Assembly (NCBI GenBank): GCA_040880805.1
Contig: JBBDHW010000024.1
Coordinates: forward strand, 3,852-51,614
Direction of reading: 5' to 3'
Length of the DNA: 47,763 bases
From: Acidimicrobiia bacterium
Lineage (GTDB): Bacteria > Actinomycetota > Acidimicrobiia > IMCC26256 > DASPTH01
How positions within the stretch are numbered: position 1 is the first letter of the stretch; every line of letters begins with the position of its first letter. The notes beneath the pieces are model-generated. The model had not been told where the DNA came from, made no database searches, and was given only the letters and a program-made list of their open reading frames with translations. The position numbers and the translations under genes are program-made. Positions 7,513 through 16,017 of this stretch are shown here, in pieces.

Positions 7513-7845
7513 ATGCCAAAGGGAATATTTTTCGTGCAGTCGCAGGCGTCGGACGAGTCCCGGACCGACGAGTTCCACAAGTGGTACGACAACACGCACA
7601 TCCCGCAGCTCTGCGAGATACCGGGCATCGTGAGCGCGCGCCGGTTCGACTTGGTCAGCGCGGGGTTCGCGCCCGCCGACCCGTCGGTGCCGAAGCACCT
7701 CGCGATCTACGAGCTCGACGCCGACGATCTCGGCGCGGTGATGCAGGAGATCATGGCGCGCTCGGGTGACGGGAGGATGGAGCTCAGCGACGCGCTGCAG
7801 CACGATCCAGCCCCGGCCACGCTGCTCTACGTCGAACGCGACTGA
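7513..7845 (+). CDS. Small EthD/DUF4286-like alpha-beta barrel protein
   Basis: A 110-residue protein resembling small dimeric alpha-beta-barrel proteins of the EthD/DUF4286 kind: an opening strand 'GIFFVQSQ', then 'EFHKWYDNTHIPQLCEIPGIVSARRF', a pattern in which a short helix with Trp and His precedes a central strand. Such proteins bind small hydrophobic or aromatic compounds in some pathways; the ligand here is unknown. An ATG at 7513 is used; an in-frame GTG at 7507 is possible. The first codons are unusually AT-rich for this DNA. It stands alone, with no obvious operon partner. Confidence 0.65.
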   Translation: MPKGIFFVQSQASDESRTDEFHKWYDNTHIPQLCEIPGIVSARRFDLVSAGFAPADPSVPKHLAIYELDADDLGAVMQEIMARSGDGRMELSDALQHDPAPATLLYVERD

Positions 7846-7893
7846 GCTCTTCAGGCGCTCGGTGGCGATCGCACAACTGATAGTGGGGCGCGC

Positions 7894-7899
7894 TACTCT
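7894..7899 (+). promoter_or_regulatory. Possible -10 element of a leaderless small gene
   Basis: TACTCT fits TANNNT and ends 9 bases before the ATG at 7909. Transcription would start at or next to the start codon. No convincing -35 element is seen. Confidence 0.3.
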
Positions 7900-7908
7900 T
7901 CCGGGTCG

Positions 7909-8115
7909 ATGAGAGCAGTGAGGATGCCCCCTGAAACCGAAAGAGACCCTGCTGCATCCGACGAAGCCGCCGAGGCCCTGGTTGAAGAAGCAGACGTGAG
8001 TGACCCGGTTCCCGCGGAAGTCGTCGAAGGGGCACGGAAGGCACTTTCGGCTCGGGCGGCCAGGCATACATCGGCAACCCGCGACGCTGATCCCGCAGCG
8101 TCAACCGACGCGTAG
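7909..8115 (+). CDS. Small acidic hypothetical protein
   Basis: A 68-residue open frame rich in Ala, Glu and Asp with no membrane segment. Residues 30-45 ('DVSDPVPAEVVEGARKAL') resemble the opening of the small proteins that often sit next to ECF sigma factors in actinobacteria, such as the one at 18093-18542, but the rest of that domain is missing. It could be a real small gene, supported by the possible leaderless promoter at 7894, or a decayed fragment. It lies in the 319-bp gap between 7845 and the convergent sugar transferase, where nothing else is supported. Confidence 0.35.
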   Translation: MRAVRMPPETERDPAASDEAAEALVEEADVSDPVPAEVVEGARKALSARAARHTSATRDADPAASTDA

Positions 8116-8164
8116 CCCCGCATCGGCTGCACGCGTGGCCGCGCGGGTGTGTGCGCGCGCCCGC

Positions 8165-9760
8165 TCATATCGAGACGCGGGGACCCACCGCGATCGACGA
8201 GGTTTCATCCAGATCGGGCTCCTCGGGCGCGCTGCTCTCTCGCCGGACCGCGCTGAACGCCTGTCCCACCACAGTCGCGAGCGTCCGCATGAGGATCGTC
8301 GCGTCCATTCGTGCCGACCAATTCTCGGCATAAAAGAGGTCGAGGCGACGGTAGATCTGAAACGACGGGTTGTGCCGCGCCTCGACCTGCCACAGCCCCG
8401 TGACCCCGGGGCGAAGACCGAGCCGCGTCAGGTGTTCGTTGTCGAACTCCGCCACCTCGTCGGGTAACGCCGGCCGCGGCCCGACGAGGCTCATCTCACC
8501 CCGGATCACGTTGACGAGCTGGGGGAGCTCGTCGATGCTCGTGGCCCGCAGCAAACGACCGACTCGGGTCACGCGAGGGTCGTCGGTCATCTTGAAGAGC
8601 GGCCCGTCCTCGCGCTCGTTGTACGCCTTGACGAGAGCGAGCTGGCTTGATGCGTCCGACACCATCGTGCGCAGCTTCAGGAGGGTGAACCGTTTTCCGT
8701 CGAGGCCGACGCGTTCCTGGCGGAACAGCACCGCTCCCCGGTCCTCGAGCTTGGTGGCGATGGCGGCGATCGCGAGGAAGGGCGTTGACAGGACAAGGAC
8801 CAACGACGCGAGCGAGACGTCGATCAAGCGCTTCAAGTTCCGCTGCCACCCCGCGAGCGTGGGCCGTTCGATATAGAAGAGCGGTACGTGTGAGATGGGC
8901 AGCGCGCGGAACCGCTGTTGGCTGATTCGCGCGAGACCCGTGGATATCTGGACGTGGACCCCTCGAGCCAGGAGATCCCGGGTCACACGCTTCATCTCCG
9001 GCGCCGGCAATCCCGTTACCGCGATCATCGCGCCGGCATCGAGATCGCGCGCGATGTTGCAAGCATTCCGCGTAGGACCAAGCCACGGCACTTCGGTTCC
9101 GAGGAGCGCCCACTCGTCGCCCGGGCCCACGAACCCGCGGACGCGGTAGCCGAGCTCGGGCTGCGTCTCGAGAAGTTGGCAGAGGTCGGCGGCTTCCTCG
9201 TTCGTGCCCACGATGACGACGTCGCGACAGAACCGCCCACGTGCACGGCAACGGCGTAGCCAGACCGCATAGCCGCTGCGGAGCAGGGTGAGTACGGCGA
9301 ACAGCGCGACTGCGGCGACGATCGCGAGCAGGGCGGTCACGTCGACCCCGAGAGCGCTGCCGAACAGCACTGCCGCGAAGGCAGAGATCGCTGCGCTACG
9401 CAGTAGGCGACTCATCTCGACTGCTCGGACGGCGCACACCCTCGCGAGGTACAGGCGCTCCGACGCCAAGAACGCCATCGTCACCGCACTGACGGCTACG
9501 ACGAAGGTTGCTCCGATCAGCAGGTTCCTGCGCATCGACGACGCTGCGGGCATGATGGAGATCACCGTTATCGTCCACACCGCGACCACGCCGAGCAGAT
9601 CCAGGGCTACCAAGATCGCCCGGAGGCGAGTCGATCCCCACCCGCGTCTCCGGCTGGACGGGCGCGTGAGCGGCGGTGACAGCGTCGGGACGTGTGCCGC
9701 GACCAGTGGAGTGCCTGCCCGAACCTCCTCGGGTTGCCCAATTGCCCCAAACGTCGCCAC
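8165..9760 (-). CDS. Polyprenyl-phosphate sugar-1-phosphate transferase (initiating enzyme)
   Basis: A 531-residue membrane enzyme of the WbaP/CpsE type that transfers a hexose-1-phosphate from a nucleotide sugar to undecaprenyl phosphate and so starts repeat-unit synthesis. It has about four N-terminal helices (45-165), a central Rossmann-like CoA-binding-type domain ('DVVIVGTNEEAADL', about 185-300), another helix, and the C-terminal bacterial sugar-transferase domain: 'RLIDVSLAS', 'ERVGLDGKRFTLLKLRTM', 'RVTRVGRLLRATSIDELPQL', 'EMSLVGPRPALP', 'LRPGVTGLWQV', and 'YRRLDLFYAENWS'. The start is GTG 9760, preceded by a GAGG site. It is the last gene of the minus-strand block A, separated from the heparinase-like gene by 152 bp, so it may also have its own promoter. 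The transferred sugar is not evident. Confidence 0.92.
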   Translation of the reverse strand: MATFGAIGQPEEVRAGTPLVAAHVPTLSPPLTRPSSRRRGWGSTRLRAILVALDLLGVVAVWTITVISIMPAASSMRRNLLIGATFVVAVSAVTMAFLASERLYLARVCAVRAVEMSRLLRSAAISAFAAVLFGSALGVDVTALLAIVAAVALFAVLTLLRSGYAVWLRRCRARGRFCRDVVIVGTNEEAADLCQLLETQPELGYRVRGFVGPGDEWALLGTEVPWLGPTRNACNIARDLDAGAMIAVTGLPAPEMKRVTRDLLARGVHVQISTGLARISQQRFRALPISHVPLFYIERPTLAGWQRNLKRLIDVSLASLVLVLSTPFLAIAAIATKLEDRGAVLFRQERVGLDGKRFTLLKLRTMVSDASSQLALVKAYNEREDGPLFKMTDDPRVTRVGRLLRATSIDELPQLVNVIRGEMSLVGPRPALPDEVAEFDNEHLTRLGLRPGVTGLWQVEARHNPSFQIYRRLDLFYAENWSARMDATILMRTLATVVGQAFSAVRRESSAPEEPDLDETSSIAVGPRVSI

Positions 9761-9781
9761 TGTGCTGCCTCTTCATGCCGC

Positions 9782-9798
9782 CCAGTCAGAGCGACTGG
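9782..9798 (-). other. Hairpin in the leader of the sugar-transferase gene
   Basis: A perfect 6-bp inverted repeat (CCAGTC/GACTGG, 5-base loop) lies 22 bases upstream of the GTG start, inside the 152-bp gap 9761-9912. It could end read-through from the upstream operon or shape the leader of the sugar-transferase mRNA. No T-tract follows. Confidence 0.3.
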
Positions 9799-9912
9799 AC
9801 ACCGAAGATTCGCGAGTTGCCCGCCGAAGGAAGGAGCAGCGCCGAAGCGGACTGATACGAAATGTTGGGTGAACACCGCCGAGGTGACGAGACGGCGCGC
9901 CCGGAGGTCAGC

Positions 9913-11907
9913 TCACGCATCGAGGCTGATGCTGCTCACGAGATCGACCGGGGATCCGTTGCAACGGAAACGCCCGACCAGCGTGGTGGATGGAGTCTTC
10001 GTGCCGAACCGCGGGGAATACCAGCCCAGCACCGGGTCGGTCTCGCCCCGGTGCGCGGTCCACCGGAGCCGATCGGGCAACGTGAGGACGGCGCGTGCGC
10101 GCCCGCCGTCGGTCGGCCACTCGAGCGTCGCGATGGCGCCGGTGAGCTCGGCCCGGACCGTCGGACCCAGGTGAAAGCTCAAACGGAGCGAGTGGGTCCC
10201 GGTGGTCTCGATGCGGTCGATGATGTCCAGCCGGCGAGCAGAACGAAGGACACGCACGGTTCGCCGGTGCCGAGCGGGTGGGCGCAGCGCAAGGTAGCCG
10301 TCGTGGTGGGCCGACCATTCGTCGAGACCGTCGTCCCGCTCGACAACTCGACTCGAGGCGCCGGCGTGCCGCAGCCAGAGGAATGGACCGCCCGACACGG
10401 ATTGGTCGACACCTGCGAGCTCGACGGTGTTGTGGGCACGCGTCGATCGGAAATAGTCACGCCACTCGGGTTCGCCGTGGTAGCAGTACGTTCCGGGGTC
10501 CGCGAGCACATCGACTCCGCCGTGGCGCACCTCGATTGCGAGCGCGTCGGCGTGCGCGTGAGCCGCGATCGACAGGAACCCGTGGGGGCCGCCATCACAG
10601 CGACACCAGATCTCGGGGCCGTCATCGCAATCGGTTCGCAGGATCGTCATGCCCGCATCGCGGAAGTGAGATGGGCGGCAGATGTGTCGATCGAGAGCGT
10701 CGCGGCGCGGTGCGCCGAGGGCCCCGATCACCGTGGCGGCGACGCTCGGCTCACTGTCCGGCCACCAGGGTTGGGGGCCGAACAGGACCGAGCCCACGGA
10801 GAGCACCGAGGACCAGCAGCTGACGCCGTCGCCATCGACGACCAGTGCGCGGCCCTCGTCGCCGTCGCCCTGGCGGGGTGGACGACCGGCCTCGTCGAGC
10901 ATGGCGGCGGCGGCGTCGACCATCCGCACGATGCGCGACCACGTCGGCGCGCTCAACGGATGACCCGCAGCGTCCGCCTCCGCCGCGGAGATCAGGCAGA
11001 GCTCCGCGACGAATGCGTGATAGTCGGATGCGAGCTCGCGGTTGAGGCCGCTCGGGAACGTATTGCGTTCGACCTCCTGCTCGAGCAGCTGCGTTGCCAC
11101 CGTGCGCCAACGCTCGCTCTCGGAGAACCAGGGAAACGCGCAACTCGCGACGAGTTGACCGGCCGCTTCCGCGATCACATGGTTGTTCGCGGACGAGCCC
11201 CGGCTCGGGAACGCCGCGAGGTACTGCTGATGCCAGTAGAGCTGCCATGCTGCCGACTCGCTCAGTTCGAACAGATCCGGCGCCCCCGTCCAACCGTCGA
11301 GGAGGCGTCGCACCCAGGTCCACGCGACGAGGCGGATGGCGATCTCGATGCCGCTGGTCCAGTGCACCCCCGACAGGAACGGGTTCTGCGCCCACCACGA
11401 GTTGAGGTGTCGAGCTGCGAGCTCCGCGTACGCATCGTTCTCGGTGAGAGCCCAGGCCGCGGCGAGGAGCGTGATGTGGTGGTGGCGTGACAGCTCCCAT
11501 ACCTGCTTGATGTTCCCCGTCTCGAGCTCGGAGCGGTGATCGACGAGGAACGCGCATCGATCGCGCGGCGCCTGCCGACCCGTGACGGGATCGTGGAACC
11601 AGTCGGGCTCGGCCAGATCGATCCGCCGTGTTCCGAGGACCGACCAGCAACCCGCCAGGAGCCGATCCGCACTCTCGAGCAGCGATTGCCGGGAAGCGGT
11701 CGGAGCCGCGTCGGCGAATCCGGGTGGGAGCAAGGTGGGGAACCGGCGCGCCCCGATTGTCGGTGCCGGCCCGATGTCCTCGCCCACGTGGACCTGGTTT
11801 CGCCTCCACACCATTCGCCGAAACTCGTCGCGCCCCCGCCACATGATTTCGCCCGGAGACATTCGCTTCACGCGTCTCCAGTACCACCCGAGTCGCGCTC
11901 CGCTCAT
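9913..11907 (-). CDS. Heparinase II/III family protein
   Basis: A 664-residue protein of the polysaccharide-lyase type often found in exopolysaccharide loci. The N-terminal all-alpha toroid domain (about 60-340) contains 'HWTSGIEIAIRLVAW' and the 'SSANNHVIAEAAGQL' motif. The C-terminal beta-sandwich (about 370-640) carries 'HAHADALAIEV', 'GTYCYHG' and 'FRSTRAHNTVELAGVDQS', which supply the His and Tyr residues used by family members. No signal peptide is evident, although the N-terminus is basic ('WYWRRVKRMS'). Its job may be trimming or modification of uronic-acid-containing glycan. It overlaps the upstream dehydrogenase gene by ATGA, a pairing seen in many glycan clusters. Confidence 0.88.
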   Translation of the reverse strand: MSGARLGWYWRRVKRMSPGEIMWRGRDEFRRMVWRRNQVHVGEDIGPAPTIGARRFPTLLPPGFADAAPTASRQSLLESADRLLAGCWSVLGTRRIDLAEPDWFHDPVTGRQAPRDRCAFLVDHRSELETGNIKQVWELSRHHHITLLAAAWALTENDAYAELAARHLNSWWAQNPFLSGVHWTSGIEIAIRLVAWTWVRRLLDGWTGAPDLFELSESAAWQLYWHQQYLAAFPSRGSSANNHVIAEAAGQLVASCAFPWFSESERWRTVATQLLEQEVERNTFPSGLNRELASDYHAFVAELCLISAAEADAAGHPLSAPTWSRIVRMVDAAAAMLDEAGRPPRQGDGDEGRALVVDGDGVSCWSSVLSVGSVLFGPQPWWPDSEPSVAATVIGALGAPRRDALDRHICRPSHFRDAGMTILRTDCDDGPEIWCRCDGGPHGFLSIAAHAHADALAIEVRHGGVDVLADPGTYCYHGEPEWRDYFRSTRAHNTVELAGVDQSVSGGPFLWLRHAGASSRVVERDDGLDEWSAHHDGYLALRPPARHRRTVRVLRSARRLDIIDRIETTGTHSLRLSFHLGPTVRAELTGAIATLEWPTDGGRARAVLTLPDRLRWTAHRGETDPVLGWYSPRFGTKTPSTTLVGRFRCNGSPVDLVSSISLDA

Positions 11908-14081
11908 GTCGGCTGCGGTTCGCCAGTCGCGAGACTCTGAGCGACCGCCAGGGTCGCCTTCGTCGTCGCGGCCAGTGATGCGAGAGGAATGGGCATCGGT
12001 CCGCCCGATCGAACCGCGTCGAGGAATTGTCGGACCTGCTGACGTTGCCCCTTGTCGACCGAACCCCGCGCGTACATGGTTCGGCGCCGACGACCCGCCC
12101 AGATCGAGGCACGCCGGAAGTTGTCGAGCCGTGCCGTCCGACCGGAGGCGGATATCTCGATCGTCTCCTTCGGGTAGCGAGCGTTGCCATTCGTGAGATA
12201 GGTCAGACCGGCGATCGATCCGTCGTCGAAGGAGATGGTGATCTGCAGATCGTCACCGTGCCCGGCGCGCATCGCGTGTACCTGCGTGGGCCGTGAACCG
12301 AGCCACCAGCTCAGCGTGTCGATGAAGTGTCCGCCTTCACCGACGAATCGTGAGCCCTCGCGCTCGTCGTCTGCGTACCAACTTCGAGTCTCGAGCGGCC
12401 CGGCGTTCACGAGGTAGCGAGCCGAGGCCGCGCCTCCGAGCGGGCCGAAACGGGTCGTCAACTCTGCGAGGAGCGGAGCGAAGCGGCGATTGAAGCCCAC
12501 CATGACGCGGTCGTTTCCCGACGACGCGGCAACGTCGAGGACGCGTGTCAGCTCGTCGGTGTCGAGTGCGAGCGGCTTCTCGACGAATACCGACTTGCCG
12601 CATTCGAGCGCGCGGCACGTGAAATCGGCGTGCGAATCGTGACGCGTCACGATGAACACTGCGTCGATCGTCTCGTCGTCGAGTATGTCTGCGGGATCGG
12701 TCGAGGCGCGTGTGAAACCGAAGCGGCGTTGTGCGTTGAAGGCGCTCAGCGAGGTCCGCGTCGCGACGTGGACCAGCTCGACGCCGGTGGTGCCGTCGAG
12801 ATGGGGCAGGAGCATCGACGTCGCGTAGTTCCCTGCCCCGATGAAGCCGATCCGGAGGGTGGAACCAACCGAGCGTCGCGGGGCGGGCCGGGGCGTGGAC
12901 GCCGTCCGGTCGGTACAGATCGAGACCGTCGCGGGCGACGGCTCGGTCGCCGCCGCGTAGCGGAAGAGGTATCCCACTCCCTTGAGTGCGCCGCCGTCGA
13001 GGCGTTCGTAGACCTCAACGGCCTGCTCGACGGGAAACACCGCCGAGACCAAGGAGTCGACGTCGATCGCTCCTGTCCGAACGAGGTCGAGGAAGCACTC
13101 CAAGTTGCGACGCTCCGTCCATCGGACGTATCCAGCCGGGTAGTCGATGCCGTCGAGCTCGTACCGGTCGTCGTAGCGTCCCGGGCCATACGAGCGGGAG
13201 AAGCGAACATCGAGCTCCTTCTCGTAGTACTCGTTCCACGGCAAGTCGAGGCGGCACTTGCCGATGTCGACGACGCGTGCCCGATCGCGCGCCAGGCGGG
13301 CCGCGGCATGGACGGGCTCGCTCGAGGCCGAACCTGCTGCGAGAAACACGTGATCAACGCCGAGACCGCCGTTGGTATCGGAGATCCAACGGTCGATCCG
13401 ATCGATGCCCGCGTCCTCCGGGTTCGCGCAGATCAGCGCGCCTGCCTGTTCGGCTCGGGCGCACCGATCACCCACCACGTCGAGTCCGACCACACGAACA
13501 CCGGACGCGATCAAGAGTTGCACGACGAGCTGCCCGACCAGGCCGAGGCCCACGACGCATGCCGTATCCCCGAGCTGGACCTCGGCCCGCCGAACGCCGT
13601 GCATGGCGATCGCCCCCACCGTGGCGAACGCCGCCAGCCGTGCCGGGACACCCGGCGGAACCGCCGCGCAGAGGTTCGTCGGAACCCAATTGACCTCGGC
13701 GTGGAGCGCATACTCGTTGCCGGCACAGGCGACGAGCTGCCCCTTCGCGAACTCGTCGGCTCCGGGGCCGACCTCGATCACGACCCCGCACAGCGAGTAA
13801 CCGAGCGGCGTGTACGAATCGAGACGACTGGTCACCTTCCGGTACGCGGCCACCGGTCCGAGCTGCGCCACCGAGTCGACCACCTTCCGCACCTGATCGG
13901 GGCGCGCGCGCGCCTTTCCCGCCAGCGAGAGCTGGGCTTCCCTGACCTTCATCATCTCGGTTCCTGTCGAGATGAGTGAGAAGAGCGACCCCACCAACAC
14001 GCCACCGGGCCGACACGCGGGTGGCGGGACATCGAGCACGCTGAGGCCCCCCGACTGATAGTTCTGCGCTACCAGCTTCAC
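11904..14081 (-). CDS. Bi-domain oxidoreductase: zinc-type alcohol dehydrogenase plus Gfo/Idh/MocA
   Basis: A 725-residue fusion with two NAD(P)-dependent domains. Residues 1-375 form a medium-chain dehydrogenase-like unit ('LISTGTEMMKV', 'PLGYSLCGVVIEVG', Rossmann motif 'VVGLGLVGQLVVQL'). Residues 405-725 form a Gfo/Idh/MocA unit ('IGFIGAGNYATSMLLP', 'CGKSVFVEKPLAL' with the conserved Glu-Lys-Pro, 'GEGGHFIDTL' with a likely catalytic His). This arrangement is an established family that sits next to heparinase-like genes in polysaccharide loci; it probably oxidises or inverts a nucleotide sugar. The start is GTG 14081, 27 bp after the AsnB gene, and the end overlaps the next gene by four bases. 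The exact substrate is unknown. Confidence 0.9.
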   Translation of the reverse strand: MKLVAQNYQSGGLSVLDVPPPACRPGGVLVGSLFSLISTGTEMMKVREAQLSLAGKARARPDQVRKVVDSVAQLGPVAAYRKVTSRLDSYTPLGYSLCGVVIEVGPGADEFAKGQLVACAGNEYALHAEVNWVPTNLCAAVPPGVPARLAAFATVGAIAMHGVRRAEVQLGDTACVVGLGLVGQLVVQLLIASGVRVVGLDVVGDRCARAEQAGALICANPEDAGIDRIDRWISDTNGGLGVDHVFLAAGSASSEPVHAAARLARDRARVVDIGKCRLDLPWNEYYEKELDVRFSRSYGPGRYDDRYELDGIDYPAGYVRWTERRNLECFLDLVRTGAIDVDSLVSAVFPVEQAVEVYERLDGGALKGVGYLFRYAAATEPSPATVSICTDRTASTPRPAPRRSVGSTLRIGFIGAGNYATSMLLPHLDGTTGVELVHVATRTSLSAFNAQRRFGFTRASTDPADILDDETIDAVFIVTRHDSHADFTCRALECGKSVFVEKPLALDTDELTRVLDVAASSGNDRVMVGFNRRFAPLLAELTTRFGPLGGAASARYLVNAGPLETRSWYADDEREGSRFVGEGGHFIDTLSWWLGSRPTQVHAMRAGHGDDLQITISFDDGSIAGLTYLTNGNARYPKETIEISASGRTARLDNFRRASIWAGRRRRTMYARGSVDKGQRQQVRQFLDAVRSGGPMPIPLASLAATTKATLAVAQSLATGEPQPT

Positions 14082-14108
14082 GTCGTCACATCCATGACGG
14101 GATCACGC

Positions 14109-16016
14109 TCAGCCTCGCACGCCGAGCGCTCGGTTATGGCGGTACCACAGCTCCAGAGTGAGGAGATGCCAGATCTGCTTCGCCCGGTCCTCACGACCCG
14201 TTCGTTCCTCTTGGATCAGCCTCTGCACGCCGGAGCGTTCGACGTAGCCCGCGCCGACGAGATCTCCCGATACGACGAGGTCATCGACCATCTCGCGGAG
14301 ATCACGCGAGATCCAGGCGCGTATCGGCGCACCGAACGACGCCTTGGGACGATGGATGATGTCGTCGGGCAACCAGGCGGACGCCGCCTCCTTGAGCGCC
14401 ACCTTGCCGCGCCGGTTTCGCACTTTGTCCGCGCCCGGGATCGAGAATGCGGACCGGACGACTTCGACATCCACGAAGGGAACACGGACTTCGGTCGAGG
14501 CCGCCATGCTCGCGCGGTCGGTGTACGCAAGGTTGAGCCCCGGAAGGAACATCCGCGTGTCGGCAAGACACATCCGATTCACGTGGTCGGGAAGGGTCGT
14601 GTCGTCGTAGATCGCTTGGTGCTCGGCGACGACATCGCCGACGTACGGCAAGAGGTCCGGGCCGACCAACGACATCAGCTCTTGGGTGTCATAGAGCGTG
14701 TAGCTCCTCCGGAAGGCTGCTTCCTCGGGAAGGTCTGCGAACGTCAGGAACCGCTTCGCCCAGCGCGGCCCGCGCAACCCCTTTCCGCCGACCGCGACCG
14801 GAAGGTGCCCGACGACGGGTCGCACAACACGGTTGCGGACCGGCGCGGGAAGTCTCCGATACTGCGAAGCCGTGACGCACGCAAGGTGCTTGCGGTAGCC
14901 GCCGAACAGCTCGTCGGCGCCCATGCCGGAGAGGAGCACCTTGACGCCGGCATCGCGCGCCGCGCTGCAGATGAGCAGAGTGTTGATGGCCGCCGGATCA
15001 CCGATGGGCTCGTCGAGGATGTCCACCATGGTGGGCAACAGCTCGACGATGTCGGGAGCGATCTCGATCTCGTGGAGGTCGATGTCGTACTGCGCCGCGA
15101 CTCTGCGCGCGTAGACGGCGTCGTCGGGCATCGCCTCACGACGTTGGTCGTCGGAACGGAACGTGATCGTGTAGGCATCGACGCTCGACTCGCGGCGCCT
15201 CGCCAACACGGTCACGATGCTCGAGTCGAGGCCCCCGCTGAGGAAGCTCGACACCGGGACGTCACTCACGAGATGCGCGGCGACCGACTCCTCGATGACG
15301 GGACGAAGATCCACCGCCGGTCCCTGGGCCGCTTCGGCGGCGACGTCGGTGACGTTCCAGTAGCGACGAACCCGAGATTCCCGGTCGGGGCGGAACTCGG
15401 CCCACGATCCGGGTGGAAGCTTCCGCACGTCGCGGATGGCACACCGCTGGTCCGGGACCCAGTAGTACAGCAGCGATGCCACGAGGGCGCCGGGATCGAC
15501 CGAGAGGTCCGGGCCGAGCGCCGCGACGAGCGCCTTGAGCTCGGACGCGAAGACCATGCCGCCGCTGCGCTCGAGAAAGTACAGCGGCTTGATCCCGAGC
15601 TGGTCCCGCGCCAGGACCATGTGCCCGGTTGCGTCATCGAGCAGGGCAAACGCGAACATGCCCCGGAAGCGATCGAGAGCTCGGTGACCCCAGCGCCGCC
15701 AGGCCTCGAGCACCACCTCGGTGTCGGATGCCGTCGTGAAGGACACCCCGCAACTCGCCAACTCGCGTTTGAGCTGGCGGTAGTTGTAGAGCTCGCCGTT
15801 GTAGACGAGGGTGAGGCCACCCTTGGAAAAGGGCTGGTTCGCGGCAGCGCTCAGGTCGATGATCGAGAGTCGGCGATGGGCCAGACAGGTGTCGGACGTG
15901 CCTTCGGAGCGGTGCAACCCGGCTGCGTCGGGACCTCGGTGCGCAAGGTGTTCGCTCATCAACTGAACGACGGCCGCACCGCCCGGCCACCGGTAGCTTC
16001 CGGCGATTCCGCACAT
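14109..16016 (-). CDS. asnB: Asparagine synthase (glutamine-hydrolysing)-type amidotransferase
   Basis: A 635-residue class II glutamine amidotransferase. The N-terminal nucleophile Cys2 ('MCGIAGSY') and glutaminase residues ('HRGPDAAG', 'HRRLSIIDLS', 'YNGELYN') are intact. The C-terminal synthetase domain has the ATP-pyrophosphatase loop 'SFLSGGLDSSIV' and 'SGMGADELFGGY'. It would transfer ammonia from glutamine to a carboxylate; in polysaccharide loci such paralogs may amidate a uronic acid rather than make asparagine. It begins one base after the stop of the PAP2-GT4 fusion gene, showing tight coupling. The symbol follows the family; the physiological acceptor is inferred only from context. 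Confidence 0.92.
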   Translation of the reverse strand: MCGIAGSYRWPGGAAVVQLMSEHLAHRGPDAAGLHRSEGTSDTCLAHRRLSIIDLSAAANQPFSKGGLTLVYNGELYNYRQLKRELASCGVSFTTASDTEVVLEAWRRWGHRALDRFRGMFAFALLDDATGHMVLARDQLGIKPLYFLERSGGMVFASELKALVAALGPDLSVDPGALVASLLYYWVPDQRCAIRDVRKLPPGSWAEFRPDRESRVRRYWNVTDVAAEAAQGPAVDLRPVIEESVAAHLVSDVPVSSFLSGGLDSSIVTVLARRRESSVDAYTITFRSDDQRREAMPDDAVYARRVAAQYDIDLHEIEIAPDIVELLPTMVDILDEPIGDPAAINTLLICSAARDAGVKVLLSGMGADELFGGYRKHLACVTASQYRRLPAPVRNRVVRPVVGHLPVAVGGKGLRGPRWAKRFLTFADLPEEAAFRRSYTLYDTQELMSLVGPDLLPYVGDVVAEHQAIYDDTTLPDHVNRMCLADTRMFLPGLNLAYTDRASMAASTEVRVPFVDVEVVRSAFSIPGADKVRNRRGKVALKEAASAWLPDDIIHRPKASFGAPIRAWISRDLREMVDDLVVSGDLVGAGYVERSGVQRLIQEERTGREDRAKQIWHLLTLELWYRHNRALGVRG

Positions 16017-16017
16017 G

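Noticed and set aside
9862-11490. Long plus-strand open frame opposite the heparinase-like gene
   Set aside because: It is the antisense shadow of a well-supported gene; its protein has no hydrophobic core or motif and is rich in Arg, as expected from GC-rich DNA.
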